Assembly (NCBI RefSeq): GCF_016482685.1
Contig: NZ_JACYHF010000016.1
Span: 1 to 64,000 of the forward strand
Length of the DNA: 64,000 bases
Direction of reading: 5' to 3'
Source: Streptomyces sp. DSM 110735
GTDB taxonomy: Bacteria; Actinomycetota; Actinomycetes; Streptomycetales; Streptomycetaceae
Part shown: one piece after another, positions 1 to 10,774 of the stretch
How the letters are laid out: each line of letters starts with the position of its first letter
How positions within the stretch are numbered: position 1 is the stretch's first letter
Made by a program: the position numbers and the translations under genes
The notes under the pieces: generated by a model
Database searches by the model: none
Seen by the model: the letters and a program-made list of their open reading frames with translations, nothing else
What the model was told of the DNA's origin: nothing

Positions 1-907
1 GCGACTCACGCCGGACTGCCATGAAGATGCGCGGCATGACCGGGAAGTGGAACGCCATGTGGCATTCGTCGCCGCCCACTTGGTAGTCGCCGAAGTAGTC
101 GACCACGTCCTCGGGCCACTGGTTCGCTTCCGCGAGCAGCACGGTGTCCGGGTACTGCGTGTCGATCTCGCGCCGGACGCGCCGCAGGAACTCGTGCGTG
201 GCGGGCAGGTTCTCGCAGTTGGTGCCGTCCTCGGCGTAGAGGTACGGCACGGCGTCGAGACGGAAGCCGTCGATGCCGAGGTCCAGCCAGAACTTCAGCG
301 CGGCCAGGATCTCCTCCTGCACCGCCGGGTTCTCGTAGTTGAGGTCGGGCTGGTGCGAGAAGAAGCGGTGGAAGTAGTACTGGCCGCGCACCGGGTCGAA
401 GGTCCAGTTGGAGACCTCGGTGTCCACGAAGATGATCCGCGCGTCCTGGTACTGCTTGTCGTCGTCGGCCCACATGTAGTAGTCGCCGTACGGACCTTCG
501 GGGTTCTTGCGCGACTCCTGGAACCACGGGTGCTGGTCGCTGGTGTGGTTCATGACGAAGTCGATGATCACGCGCATCCCGCGCTGGTGGGCCGCGTCCA
601 CGAACTCCACGAAGTCCGCGAGGTCCCCGAACTCCGGCAGCACCGACGTGTAGTCGGCCACGTCGTAACCGCCGTCCCGCAAGGGGGACTTGAAGAACGG
701 CGGCAGCCACAGACAGTCGACGCCGAGCCACTGGAGATAGTCCAGCTTGGCGGTGAGACCCTTCAGGTCCCCGATGCCGTCGCCGTCGCTGTCATGGAAG
801 GAGCGGACCAGGACCTCGTAGAAGACGGCGCGCTTGAACCACTCCGGGTCGCGGTCCCGGGCGGGAGTGTCCTCAAAAGTGTCCGGCACGGGTTCGTTCA
901 CGGTCAT
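1..907 (-). CDS. treS: Trehalose synthase / maltose glucosyltransferase (N-terminal part)
   Basis: GH13 enzyme that interconverts maltose and trehalose and feeds maltose to the GlgE pathway in the cytoplasm. About 302 residues are visible; the gene runs off the left edge. The sequence opens MTVNEPVPDTFEDTP, then shows the GH13 motifs DFVMNHTSDQHPWF (region I), GIDGFRLDAVPY with the nucleophile Asp (region II) and LLAEANQW with the acid Glu (region III). The ATG overlaps the glgE stop as ATGA (904-907), so the two genes are translationally coupled. The C-terminal part and any fused maltokinase domain cannot be seen. Confidence 0.96.
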   Translation of the reverse strand, partial: MTVNEPVPDTFEDTPARDRDPEWFKRAVFYEVLVRSFHDSDGDGIGDLKGLTAKLDYLQWLGVDCLWLPPFFKSPLRDGGYDVADYTSVLPEFGDLADFVEFVDAAHQRGMRVIIDFVMNHTSDQHPWFQESRKNPEGPYGDYYMWADDDKQYQDARIIFVDTEVSNWTFDPVRGQYYFHRFFSHQPDLNYENPAVQEEILAALKFWLDLGIDGFRLDAVPYLYAEDGTNCENLPATHEFLRRVRREIDTQYPDTVLLAEANQWPEDVVDYFGDYQVGGDECHMAFHFPVMPRIFMAVRRES

Positions 908-2898
908 GACGCTGAAGGCCCTCCGATCTGTGGCGTCGCCCGCCCGGCGGCGTGCAGTACGTGCGCGGGTGCGTGGCCGGGGCTGAGACGGACGTAGTTG
1001 GTCCGGCCCCAGTGGTAGGTCTCGCCTGTCAGTTCGTCGTGGACGGACAGGCCGGCGTTCCAGTCCAGGCCGAGTTGCGGCATGTCCAACGAGACCGTGG
1101 CCTCCTGGGTGTGGTGCGGGTCGAGGTTGACGACCACGATGACCGTGTCCGTCCCCGTGCTCTTGCTGTAGGCGAGCACGGAGTCGTTGTCGGTCTGATG
1201 GAAGCGGAGATTCCGCAGGCGCTGTAGCGCGGGATGCCGGCGACGGATGTCGTTGAGCCGGGTGATGAGGGGGGCGATGGTGCGGTCCTCGCGGGCGGCC
1301 GCCTCCCAGTCGCGGGGCTTGAGCTGGTACTTCTCCGAGTCGAGGTACTCCTCGCTGCCCGGCTTCAACGCCTGGTTCTCGCACAGCTCGTAGCCGCTGT
1401 AGACGCCCCAGGAGGGGGAGAGCGTGGCCGCGAGCACCGCCCGGACCTCGAAGGCGGGACGACCGCCCTGCTGGAGATAGGCGTGCAGGATGTCCGGGGT
1501 GCTGGTGAAGAAATTGGGGCGCATGTAGGCGGCCGCGTCCCCGGACAGCTCGGTCAGGTACTCGGTCAGTTCCCGCTTGCCGTTGCGCCACGTGAAGTAC
1601 GTGTACGACTGCTGGAAGCCGACCTGCGCGAGGGTGTGCATCATCGCGGGGCGGGTGAACGCCTCGGCCAGGAAGAGGACATCGGGGTCGGCGCGGTTGA
1701 TCTCCCCGATGACCCGCTCCCAGAACACGACCGGCTTGGTGTGGGGGTTGTCCACGCGGAAGATGCGGACCCCGTGCTCCATCCAGTGCCGCAGGACGCG
1801 CACGGTCTCCGTGACGAGACCGTCCATGTCGGCGTCGAAGGCGATGGGGTAGATGTCCTGGTACTTCTTCGGCGGGTTCTCGGCGTAGGCGATCGTGCCG
1901 TCGGGGCGGTGGTGGAACCATTGCGGGTGCTTCTCCACCCAGGGGTGGTCCGGGGAGCACTGGAGGGCGAAGTCCAGGGCGACCTCAAGTCCCAGCTCCC
2001 GCGCCCGGCTCACGAAATGGTCGAAGTCCTCCAGCGTCCCCAACTGCGGGTGCACGCTGTCGTGACCGCCCTCCGGCGAACCGATCGCCCAGGGCACACC
2101 GACGTCGTCCGGGGTCGCGGTCAGCGTGTTGTTGCGGCCCTTGCGGTGCGTGGTGCCGATGGGGTGGATCGGCGGGAGGTAGACCACGTCGAAGCCCATC
2201 TCGGCGATGGCTTCCAGGCGGCGCTCTGCGGTGCGGAAGGTGCCGTGCGGCTGCTCGACCGTCCCCTCCGAGCGCGGGAAGAACTCGTACCAGGAGCCGT
2301 ACAGCGCCCGTTCGCGCTCCACCAGCAGCGGCATCGGGTCGGACGCGCTCACCAACTCCCGCAGCGGGTAACGCTCCAGGAGGTCCGACACCTCCGCCGA
2401 CAGGGCGCCCTTCAGCCGGTCGTCCACCGTGAGGCTGTCGTCGCCGAGGTCGCGGGCGGCAGCCAGGACCAGGTCGCGCTCGGCGCCCTTGGGCACTCCG
2501 GCGGCGGCCCGTTCGTACAGCTCCGCGCCCTCCTCCAGGACCAGACCGGTGTCGATGCCCGCCGGGATCTTGATGCCGGCCGCGTGCCGCCAGGTCGCCA
2601 GCGGATGACTCCACGCCTCGACCCGGAAGGTCCAGCGGCCCGTCATGTCCGGCGTGACCTCGGCACCCCACACGTCACTGCCGGGGGACAGCTCCCGCAT
2701 CGGCAGCCAAGGACCGCGCCGGCCCTTGGGATTGCGCAGGACCACGTTGGCGCCCACCACGTCGTGCCCCTCGCGGAACACGGTGGCGGTCACCAGGAAC
2801 GTCTCCCCGGTCACCGCCTTCGCCGGGCGCCTTCCGCATTCCACGGACGGCCGGACATCACGTACCGGTACGCGGCCGATGGCCGGAGTCCTGCGCAT
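904..2898 (-). CDS. glgE: Alpha-1,4-glucan:maltose-1-phosphate maltosyltransferase GlgE
   Basis: Transfers maltosyl units from maltose-1-phosphate to the non-reducing end of alpha-1,4-glucan, giving a linear glucan. 664 residues, the usual length for Streptomyces GlgE. Visible features are an N-terminal beta-sandwich (roughly residues 15-110, AKAVTGETFLVTATVFREGH), then a GH13 barrel with YLPPIHPIGTTHRKGRNNTL, VRIFRVDNPHTKP (nucleophile Asp) and VLFLAEAFTRP (acid Glu). The reading frame stays open upstream to 3408, but I chose the ATG at 2898 because GGAGGTGA lies 5 bases before it and the protein then begins where known GlgE homologues do (MRRTPAIGRVPVRDVRPSVE). It sits directly upstream of treS with overlapping stop and start. 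Confidence 0.96.
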   Translation of the reverse strand: MRRTPAIGRVPVRDVRPSVECGRRPAKAVTGETFLVTATVFREGHDVVGANVVLRNPKGRRGPWLPMRELSPGSDVWGAEVTPDMTGRWTFRVEAWSHPLATWRHAAGIKIPAGIDTGLVLEEGAELYERAAAGVPKGAERDLVLAAARDLGDDSLTVDDRLKGALSAEVSDLLERYPLRELVSASDPMPLLVERERALYGSWYEFFPRSEGTVEQPHGTFRTAERRLEAIAEMGFDVVYLPPIHPIGTTHRKGRNNTLTATPDDVGVPWAIGSPEGGHDSVHPQLGTLEDFDHFVSRARELGLEVALDFALQCSPDHPWVEKHPQWFHHRPDGTIAYAENPPKKYQDIYPIAFDADMDGLVTETVRVLRHWMEHGVRIFRVDNPHTKPVVFWERVIGEINRADPDVLFLAEAFTRPAMMHTLAQVGFQQSYTYFTWRNGKRELTEYLTELSGDAAAYMRPNFFTSTPDILHAYLQQGGRPAFEVRAVLAATLSPSWGVYSGYELCENQALKPGSEEYLDSEKYQLKPRDWEAAAREDRTIAPLITRLNDIRRRHPALQRLRNLRFHQTDNDSVLAYSKSTGTDTVIVVVNLDPHHTQEATVSLDMPQLGLDWNAGLSVHDELTGETYHWGRTNYVRLSPGHAPAHVLHAAGRATPQIGGPSAS

Positions 2899-3005
2899 GG
2901 ATCTCACCTCCGCCGTGCGCGAAGCCGGGCACACGGGCCCGGCTTCGCGATCCGATACAGGCCGGCTGCTGCCGCCCCGTGGGGAACGCCATGTACGGTG
3001 CCAGC

Positions 3006-3305
3006 TCAGGGCCGTGGCGCCGTGGAACGCCGCTCCGGGGACTGCGCGCGTCGCGCCGCCCTGTCCCCTCGCGGCCGACCGTCCTGCTCGCGCAGATAGC
3101 CGGTCAGGGTGGAGCGCAGATACCGCTCGGCCGCGTCGGCGGCCTCCCGCGCGCACCGTTTTCCCATCAGCACGCACAGGGTGTAGCCCGAATCCTCGAA
3201 GGTGCCCCGGACCGTGCGGTCGTGGGGCGAGGCGAGCATCACACGCTCCCACGCCCGGTAACGCCGCAACTGCCGGGCCACTTCGGCCTTGGCCGGTAGC
3301 AGCAT
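3006..3305 (-). CDS. DUF5133-type small protein
   Basis: 99 residues, opening MLLPAKAEVARQLRRYRAWE. The middle reads DSGYTLCVLMGKRCAREAADAAERYL, which fits the actinobacterial DUF5133 family (short cytosolic proteins with a conserved YTLCVxTG-like stretch and an AAxRyL helix). Function is unknown. The C-terminus is Arg-rich. The ATG at 3305 is preferred over upstream in-frame codons because family members start with MLLP or MLMP; a GGAAAGG lies about 11 bases upstream. It lies 107 bp upstream of glgE on the same strand and may share its transcript. Confidence 0.7.
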   Translation of the reverse strand: MLLPAKAEVARQLRRYRAWERVMLASPHDRTVRGTFEDSGYTLCVLMGKRCAREAADAAERYLRSTLTGYLREQDGRPRGDRAARRAQSPERRSTAPRP

Positions 3306-3608
3306 GGCCCACTTCACCTTTCCCGCTCTCGACCGGGCGCGTTCCCGAGGCTCGGGTGGCACCGCGCACACCAGCGCACGGCGCCATGACGTCGATCGAG
3401 GTTTTCACTCATGGTGCACGCGTACACACGCATCGTCCTGTTGGAGCTTCAACGACCCGGCCGTTCGTGATGCTCGTGTTGCACGAATGGCGTAGCCCCC
3501 GCACTGTGGGAGTGACTCAGAAGCGATCGGAGCTCACGCCACGTGACCGGGAATCCCTCCCGAGCGGGGCGACGGGGCGGGAGCTTCGCCGGTGAGGAGC
3601 AAGCGACG
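3306..3608. promoter_or_regulatory. Divergent intergenic region between DUF5133/glgE/treS and the glgX pair
   Basis: 303 bp without a supportable gene. It must hold the promoters for both divergent alpha-glucan transcripts. An imperfect palindrome GTTGGAGCTTCAAC lies near 3438-3451. I see no unmistakable -35/-10 pair. A GAGGAG ribosome binding site at about 3594-3599 serves the rightward gene. Confidence 0.4.
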
Positions 3609-4102
3609 ATGAAGACCGCAGTGCCCTGCTACTACCACCTCGACGTGGAAGTCGGCCCGGAACGGGTGGGACAGGTCAGCCGCATCATGGCCGCCCATCT
3701 GCGCTACTGGGACCTCGAGAACCTCGTCGGTCCCGTCCGCCACGGCACCGAGCTGCTGCTGCGGGCCATCGACCGGCACGCCACGGACAAGGCCACCTCC
3801 ATCGAGATGTGGTGGACCGGCCAGCATCTGATCACCGCCGTCGGCGGCGACGACCGGGAGCTGCGCCCCGACCAGGACCTGCGGGCCTGCCTCGCGGACC
3901 TCGCGGCGATGAGCGACGGCTGGGGATGCTGCGCCACCGCAGGCGGCGGCAAGGTGATCTGGTTCTCCCAGCGCGCCCGCTCCGACCAGCGCGTCCCGCT
4001 GGTCGCCACCGCCCCGGTGCCCAGCCTGCGCCGGGTGCTCGACCTGCCCCGGGCGCTGCCCGTGGCCGCGCTTGCCGCCCCCGACGTGCTGGCGGGCGCC
4101 CG

Positions 4103-4106
<4 letters not shown>
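3609..4106 (+). CDS. GHKL/HATPase-like protein coupled to glgX (Pep family)
   Basis: 165 residues, opening MKTAVPCYYHLDVEVGPERVGQ. It resembles the small Streptomyces ATP-binding proteins encoded next to glycogen genes (HATPase_c_2 type, related to anti-sigma kinases). A glycine-containing MSDGWGCCATAGGGKVIWF stretch near residues 100-118 matches the G1-like box. The usual N-box asparagine is not obvious in ELLLRAIDRHA, so kinase activity is doubtful. A GAGGAG site lies 9 bases before the ATG. Its TGA overlaps the GTG of glgX (GTGA, 4103-4106), so the two are coupled and the protein probably acts in control of glycogen turnover. That role is inferred only from context. Confidence 0.75.
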
Positions 4107-6244
<2,138 letters not shown>

Positions 6245-6251
6245 GCCCGCC

Positions 6252-6303
6252 CGCACACAGGAAGGGGCGCCCACCGGTTGGTGGGCGCCCCTTCCTGTGT
6301 GCG
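6252..6303 (+). terminator. Strong hairpin terminator after glgX
   Basis: Perfect 24-bp inverted repeat: left arm 6252-6275, GGTT loop, right arm 6280-6303. It starts 8 bp after the glgX stop and lies before the convergent VOC gene ending at 6328, so it probably works in both directions. There is no U-tract, as is usual in Streptomyces. Confidence 0.9.
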
Positions 6304-6327
6304 CGTCAGCTACGAGGACCGCGCGCG

Positions 6328-7143
6328 TCAGCCACGGGGGTCGCGCGAGGTCACCGTGAACTGCGCCCCGTCCGGGTCGCGCAGCACCGCCTCGGTCGCC
6401 TGCTCGCTCAGCACGCTGCCGCCGTGCTTCTCGGCGCCGCGCGCACAGCGGGCCACGTCCGACACCGCGAAGTGGACCTGCCAGTGCGGGCGTACGGAGG
6501 GGTCGGGGGCCGCCTCCACCGCGCCCGAGTCGATGCGCGCCACCACGTCGCCCTGGCTGCGCAGCACCACCTCGCCGCCCTCGTACTCGACCTCGCAGCA
6601 GCCCGGCGCCCCGGTCGCCCAGTCGAGGACCTCGCCGTAGAAGATCGCGGAGTCGAAGGCGTTGCGGGTGTGCAGCCGGATGAAGGTGGGCGCCGAGCGG
6701 CGCCAGGTCTCCCAGTTGGAGACCAGCTCGCCCTGCCAGATGCCGAAGGTGGCGCCGTCGCGGTCGGCGAGGAGGGCGGCACGGCCCGGCGGGAAGGACA
6801 GCGGACCCACCGCCGCCGTGCCGCCGCGCTCGCGCGTGCGTGCCGCCGCCACATCGGCGTCCGGCACCGCGAAGTACGGCGTCCAGGCCACCGCCGTCTG
6901 CCACATCGTGGCCACGGCGGCGATGCCGGCCACCGGCACCCCGCCCGCGAGCGCGACCCGGAACCGGTCGCCCAGTTCCGCCTCGCGCCAGCGCCAGCCG
7001 AGCACGGCCGTGTAGAACTCCTCGGTGGCCTGCAGGTCGCGGCTGGTCAGGCTCACCCAGCAGGGTGCGCCGAAGAAGGAATGCGTCGAGGGGGCGTCCT
7101 TCCGCTTCCTCGGTCCACCGCTGACGGCTGTGTCGTGATTCAT
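6328..7143 (-). CDS. Two-domain VOC (glyoxalase/bleomycin-resistance fold) protein
   Basis: 271 residues with two tandem vicinal-oxygen-chelate modules. The first runs from about residue 20 to 135 (CWVSLTSRDLQATEEFYTAVLGW ending in DRDGATFGIWQ). The second runs from about 145 to 265 (FIRLHTRNAFDSAIFYGEVLDW ending in DPDGAQFTVTSRDP). Such proteins include small-molecule resistance proteins and lyases; substrate unknown. I chose the ATG at 7143 (MNHDTAVSG). An in-frame GTG at 7179 is possible but lacks a better ribosome binding site. Monocistronic and convergent with glgX. Confidence 0.85.
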   Translation of the reverse strand: MNHDTAVSGGPRKRKDAPSTHSFFGAPCWVSLTSRDLQATEEFYTAVLGWRWREAELGDRFRVALAGGVPVAGIAAVATMWQTAVAWTPYFAVPDADVAAARTRERGGTAAVGPLSFPPGRAALLADRDGATFGIWQGELVSNWETWRRSAPTFIRLHTRNAFDSAIFYGEVLDWATGAPGCCEVEYEGGEVVLRSQGDVVARIDSGAVEAAPDPSVRPHWQVHFAVSDVARCARGAEKHGGSVLSEQATEAVLRDPDGAQFTVTSRDPRG

Positions 7144-7429
7144 GGCAGTCGCGTCCTGCTCTCGGGGCCGGGCGGCCACCGGTCCGCACCAGTGTCCGGC
7201 CGGACGGGGGTCGAATGCCTCCCGAGTACCCCGGCAACGCCCGGGCAGGCAGGGGCGTCCGACACCGCCGCCCCACGGCTGTACGGGATCGCGGTGAGTG
7301 CGGGGGCGAGTAGTCCGAACGAGTGAAAGAAAGTGAAGGGCGGGGGTGACGGGGGAGACCCGAAGGGGTGAAATCGCGGTGCGGATCGGCGCTCGCCTCC
7401 GCCCGGTCCGCTTCCGGTCCGGCGTCCGT

Positions 7430-8221
7430 TCAGCCCGCTTCCGCGAGCAGTTCCTCGCGCAGCCGGTCGAAGCAGCCCGTGAGCAGCCGGGACACGTGCA
7501 TCTGCGAGATCCCGAGCTGGTCGGCGATGCGGCTCTGGGTCATGCCCCGGAAGAACCGCAGATAGAGGATGGTGCGCTCGCGCTCGGGCAGCGCGGCGAG
7601 GAACGGGCTGACCGCCACCCGGTCCACGACCAGGTCGAACCCGGGGTCCGGCTCCCCGAGGCAGTCACCGAGCGCGAAGCCCTCGGTGCCGGCCACCTCG
7701 GCGTCCAGCGAGAGCGCGGAGAAGCACTCCAGCGCCTCCATGCCGGTGCGCACCTCGTCCTCGGTGAGACCGGTGCGCTCGGCTAGCTCCTCTACCGTGG
7801 GAGCGCGGCCCGAGGTGGTCTGGGCCAGCTCCTTCCACGCGACGCGGACCCGGTTGCGCAGGTCCTGCACGCGCCGGGGGACGTGCAGCGTCCACATGTG
7901 GTCACGGAAGTGCCGCTTGATCTCGCCGGTGATGGTCGGGACCGCGTACGCCTCGAAGGCGCGACCGCGTTCCGGGTCGTAGTGGTCGACCGCCTTGACC
8001 AGACCGAGCGCCGCCACCTGGTAGAGATCCTCCAGCGACTCGCCGCGCCCGCGGAAGCGCACCGCGATCCGCTCGGCCATGGGCAGCCACAGCCGGACCA
8101 GCTCGTCCCTCAGCGCCCGGCGCCGTGGCCCGTCGGGCAGCCCGGCGAGCCGCTCGAAGGCCGCCGCCGTGTCGGGAGCGTCGTCATGGGGGTGAGTCTT
8201 CGTGCTGCCGGTGACAGGCAT
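7430..8221 (-). CDS. RNA polymerase sigma factor, SigB/SigF/SigG family
   Basis: 263 residues. Region 2 is visible (LWLPMAERIAVRFRGRGESLEDLYQVAALGLVKAVDHYDPERG, about 45-90), then region 3 (VPTITGEIKRHFRDHMWTLHVPRRVQDLRN) and region 4 (LPERERTILYLRFFRGMTQSRIADQLGISQMHVSRLL, about 210-250). This layout, with SRLLTGCFDRLREELL at the end, is that of Streptomyces stress/differentiation sigma factors controlled by partner switching. Several HATPase and SpoIIE-type genes elsewhere in the window could belong to such circuits, but none is adjacent. A weak upstream match to a SigB-type promoter (GTTT and GGGAAG, 16-bp spacer, minus strand at 8284-8309) hints at autoregulation. Confidence 0.93.
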   Translation of the reverse strand: MPVTGSTKTHPHDDAPDTAAAFERLAGLPDGPRRRALRDELVRLWLPMAERIAVRFRGRGESLEDLYQVAALGLVKAVDHYDPERGRAFEAYAVPTITGEIKRHFRDHMWTLHVPRRVQDLRNRVRVAWKELAQTTSGRAPTVEELAERTGLTEDEVRTGMEALECFSALSLDAEVAGTEGFALGDCLGEPDPGFDLVVDRVAVSPFLAALPERERTILYLRFFRGMTQSRIADQLGISQMHVSRLLTGCFDRLREELLAEAG

Positions 8222-8364
8222 CGCGCACTTCTCTCAGCGGGTGCTGGGTCGCGGATGTGCCCCGGGGGGCACTCGAGGTTCGCCTTCCCGATGTCCGGCA
8301 AACCAAAACAAGTATGTGCACAAGCCGCCAAACGGTGCGAAGTGCTTGACCTGTCCTTGACTTC

Positions 8365-8387
8365 ATTACCTCTGTAACAGAGGTAAT
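8365..8387. promoter_or_regulatory. Perfect MarR-type operator
   Basis: 23-bp palindrome with 11-bp arms (ATTACCTCTGT at 8365-8375, its exact complement at 8377-8387) around one base. It ends 8 bp before the marR start and lies just downstream of TTGACC and TTGACT motifs (8345-8362). Occupancy would block transcription of the marR-ABC operon, so autorepression is the natural reading. Confidence 0.85.
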
Positions 8388-8395
8388 CTCCAGGA

Positions 8396-8908
8396 GTGAC
8401 AGAGGAAAGGGAGCGTCCCGACGCCTTCTCGGAGGAGCTGGCCGACACCCTGGTACGCGTCCAGCGGCTGCTCCGGCGGCGGCTGCGCGCCGGGCTCACC
8501 GCGCCCCGGCTGCGCGGCGCCGAGGTCGAACTGCTGCGGCTGGTCGAGGAGCGACCGGGTCTCGGCGTCTCCGAGGCCGCCCGCGCCCTGCACCTGGCCG
8601 GGAACTCCGTGTCCACCCTGGTCAACCGGCTGGTCCGGGAGGGCTATCTGCTCCGCGAGACCGACCCCGCCGACCGCCGCGCCGCCCGGCTGCGGCTCAC
8701 CCCGGCCGCGTCCGGACGGCTGGGAGAGTGGCGCCGCCGCCGCGCCGAACTGGTCGGGCAGGAGGTGGCAGCGCTCGACGCGGACGACCGCGAGGCGCTG
8801 CGCGCCGCGCTCCCCGCGCTGCGCAGACTGGCCACCGCCCTGCACGAGGAACCCGAGGACACCGGCGCGGACCGACACGCCCCGAGGGAGACCGAGGAAC
8901 CATGGTGA
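8396..8908 (+). CDS. MarR-family transcriptional regulator
   Basis: 170 residues with a winged helix-turn-helix: LRGAEVELLRLVEERPGLGVSEAARALHLAGNSVSTLVNRLVREGYLLRE (about 42-92), followed by DPADRRAARLRLTPAA, the DxRxxxLxLT wing typical of MarR. The start is GTG at 8396, preceded by CAGGA. The gene is first in an operon with an ABC exporter; its stop overlaps the ATPase start. It probably represses the operon through the palindrome just upstream and is released by a drug or metabolite that the transporter exports. Confidence 0.92.
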   Translation: MTEERERPDAFSEELADTLVRVQRLLRRRLRAGLTAPRLRGAEVELLRLVEERPGLGVSEAARALHLAGNSVSTLVNRLVREGYLLRETDPADRRAARLRLTPAASGRLGEWRRRRAELVGQEVAALDADDREALRAALPALRRLATALHEEPEDTGADRHAPRETEEPW

Positions 8909-9747
8909 GCGACGACCCGGCCGCCCCCGGCGCGGCCGTGACCTGCACGGGACTGAACTACGCCTTCGGCGGCACCCGAGCCGTCGACGGACTCGACCTG
9001 ACCGTCCGCGAGGGCGAGGTGTTCGGACTGCTCGGACCCAACGGCGCGGGCAAGACCACCGCCATCCGCTGCATCACCACCCTGCTGCCGGTCCCCGCCG
9101 GTGCCGTCCGCGTCTTCGGGCACGACGCCGCCCGCGAACGCATGGACGTGCGCCGCATGATCGGCTACGTCCCCCAGCGGCTCTCGGCCGACAGTGGACT
9201 GACCGGACGCGAGAACGTCGTCCTCTTCGCCCGCGTCTTCGACGTGCCGCGCCGCGAGCGCGCCGAGCGCGTCGCCCACGCCCTGGACGCCGTCGGACTC
9301 AGCGACGCCGCCGACCGGCTCGCGGGCACCTACTCCGGCGGCATGGTCCGCCGCCTCGAACTCGCCCAGGCACTGGTCAGCGAGCCCCGGCTGCTCATCC
9401 TCGACGAGCCCACCATCGGACTCGACCCCATCGCCCGCACCGGCGTCTGGGAGCACATCGACTCCGTACGCGCCGCCACCGGCATGACCGTCCTGCTCAC
9501 CACTCACTACATGGACGAGGCCGACCAGTACTGCGACCGCGTCGGCCTCATGCACCACGGCCGCGTCCGCGCCCTTGGCACCCCCGCCGAGCTGCGCCGG
9601 GGTCTGGCCGAACGGCTGGGCACCGACACCGTGCCCACGTTGGAGGACGTCTTCCGGGACGTCGCCGGAAGCGGTCTCGACGACCGAACGGGAGGAGATT
9701 TCCGCGATGTCCGGAGCACCCGCCGCACCGCGCGCCGAGTCGGCTGA
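8902..9747 (+). CDS. ABC transporter ATP-binding protein (DrrA-like)
   Basis: 281 residues. The nucleotide-binding domain shows Walker A GPNGAGKTTA, signature YSGGMVRRLELAQAL, Walker B LLILDEPTIGLD and the H-loop LLTTHYMDEAD. The C-terminal stretch (GTPAELRRGLAERLGTD, LEDVF) is typical of the DrrA/NodI drug-export class. The ATG at 8902 overlaps the marR stop. The reading frame overlaps the next gene by 41 bp. It would energise export of a hydrophobic compound with the permease that follows. Confidence 0.94.
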   Translation: MVSDDPAAPGAAVTCTGLNYAFGGTRAVDGLDLTVREGEVFGLLGPNGAGKTTAIRCITTLLPVPAGAVRVFGHDAARERMDVRRMIGYVPQRLSADSGLTGRENVVLFARVFDVPRRERAERVAHALDAVGLSDAADRLAGTYSGGMVRRLELAQALVSEPRLLILDEPTIGLDPIARTGVWEHIDSVRAATGMTVLLTTHYMDEADQYCDRVGLMHHGRVRALGTPAELRRGLAERLGTDTVPTLEDVFRDVAGSGLDDRTGGDFRDVRSTRRTARRVG

Positions 9748-10552
9748 GCGCGTCCCCGCGCCGAGCGGGCCGCCCCGCCCGCGATCCGGCCTTCTGCTGC
9801 TGCCCACCCGGGTCGCCGCGATGTGCGCCGTCGAGCTGCAGAAGCTGCGCCACGACCGCACCGAGCTGTACACGCGCGCCGTCCAGCCCGCCCTCTGGCT
9901 GCTGATCTTCGGCCAGACCTTCACCCGTATCCGGGCGATCCCCACCGGGGGCATCCCCTACATCGACTTCCTGGCGCCCGGCATCATCGCCCAGTCCGCG
10001 ATGTTCATCGCGATCTTCTACGGCATTCAGATCATCTGGGAGCGCGACGCGGGCACCCTGGACAAGTTGCTCGTCACGCCCACCCCGCGCTCGGCGCTGA
10101 TCACCGGCAAGGCGTTCGCGGCGGGGGTGAAGTCGCTGATCCAGGCCGTCGTCGTGATCGTGATCGCCGCCCTGCTCGGGGTCGCCCTCACCTGGAACCC
10201 GCTCAAGCTCCTCGGGGTCGCCGTCGCCGTGATCCTCGGCGCCGTGTTCTTCTCGTGCCTGTCCATGACCATCGCGGGCATCGTGCTCAGCCGCGACCGG
10301 CTGATGGGCTTCGGACAGGCGATCACTATGCCGCTGTTCTTCGGGTCCAACGCGCTCTACCCCGTCTCGGTGATGCCCGGCTGGCTCCAGGCCGTCAGTC
10401 GGGTGAACCCGCTCAGCTATCAGGTGGACGCCCTGCGCGGACTGCTGCTCGGCACCCCCGCCCACCTTCCGGCCGACTTCGGCGTGCTCGCGCTGGCCGC
10501 CGTCCTCGGCATCACGGCCGCCTCCTCCCTGCTCGGCCGACTGGTGCGCTGA
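9707..10552 (+). CDS. ABC-2 type transporter permease (DrrB-like)
   Basis: 281 residues. After a Pro/Arg-rich N-terminal tail of about 35 residues there are six predicted membrane segments (ALWLLIFGQTF, FLAPGIIAQSAMFIAIFYGIQ, SLIQAVVVIVIAALLGVAL, LGVAVAVILGAVFFSCLSM, a segment around MPLFFGSNALYPV, and LALAAVLGITAASSLLG). The conserved ABC-2 motif ERDAGTLDKLLVTPTPR is present. GGAGGAG at 9691-9697 precedes the ATG at 9707. Forms the membrane half of the exporter with the upstream ATPase. Confidence 0.93.
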   Translation: MSGAPAAPRAESAERVPAPSGPPRPRSGLLLLPTRVAAMCAVELQKLRHDRTELYTRAVQPALWLLIFGQTFTRIRAIPTGGIPYIDFLAPGIIAQSAMFIAIFYGIQIIWERDAGTLDKLLVTPTPRSALITGKAFAAGVKSLIQAVVVIVIAALLGVALTWNPLKLLGVAVAVILGAVFFSCLSMTIAGIVLSRDRLMGFGQAITMPLFFGSNALYPVSVMPGWLQAVSRVNPLSYQVDALRGLLLGTPAHLPADFGVLALAAVLGITAASSLLGRLVR

Positions 10553-10620
10553 TCCGCGCCGGGCCTGGCCGCGCGGCGTGTCGGCCGGGACCGGACGTGA
10601 TGTGCGGCACGCGAGGTCCG

Positions 10621-10645
10621 CGGCATGGAACCCCCTCCCATGCCG
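10621..10645 (+). terminator. Possible terminator after the ABC exporter operon
   Basis: 8-bp perfect stem (CGGCATGG at 10621-10628 with CCATGCCG at 10638-10645) and a 9-base loop, 68 bp after the permease stop. Moderate strength. Confidence 0.5.
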
Positions 10646-10662
10646 TTCCTCCTGCGCAGGGC

Positions 10663-10677
10663 TTGATCACCGATCAA
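10663..10677. promoter_or_regulatory. Small palindrome TTGATC-ACC-GATCAA
   Basis: Inverted repeat with 6-bp arms and a 3-base spacer, about 98 bp upstream of the next gene. It could be a regulator site; no partner is identifiable. Confidence 0.3.
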
Positions 10678-10774
10678 ACCGGGCGAACCGCCAGGCCACG
10701 CCGTATTCGGCTTATTTGACAGTGCGCTCGGCCCACAGATAGACAGCAGCTCCCGGATGGTCGAGAGGGGAACC

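Noticed and set aside
1234..3099. 621-codon open frame on the plus strand across glgE
   Set aside because: Antisense shadow of a highly conserved gene in GC-rich DNA; the translation is Val/Arg/Gly-rich without domains, and the minus-strand GlgE motifs are unambiguous.
2899..3408. N-terminal extension of GlgE to 3408
   Set aside because: GGAGGTGA precedes the ATG at 2898, the extension matches no GlgE, and it overlaps the DUF5133 gene in another frame.
8284..8309. SigB-type promoter upstream of the sigma factor gene
   Set aside because: GTTT-N16-GGGAAG is only a partial match to GTTT-N14-17-GGGTAT; mentioned with the gene but not listed as a feature.
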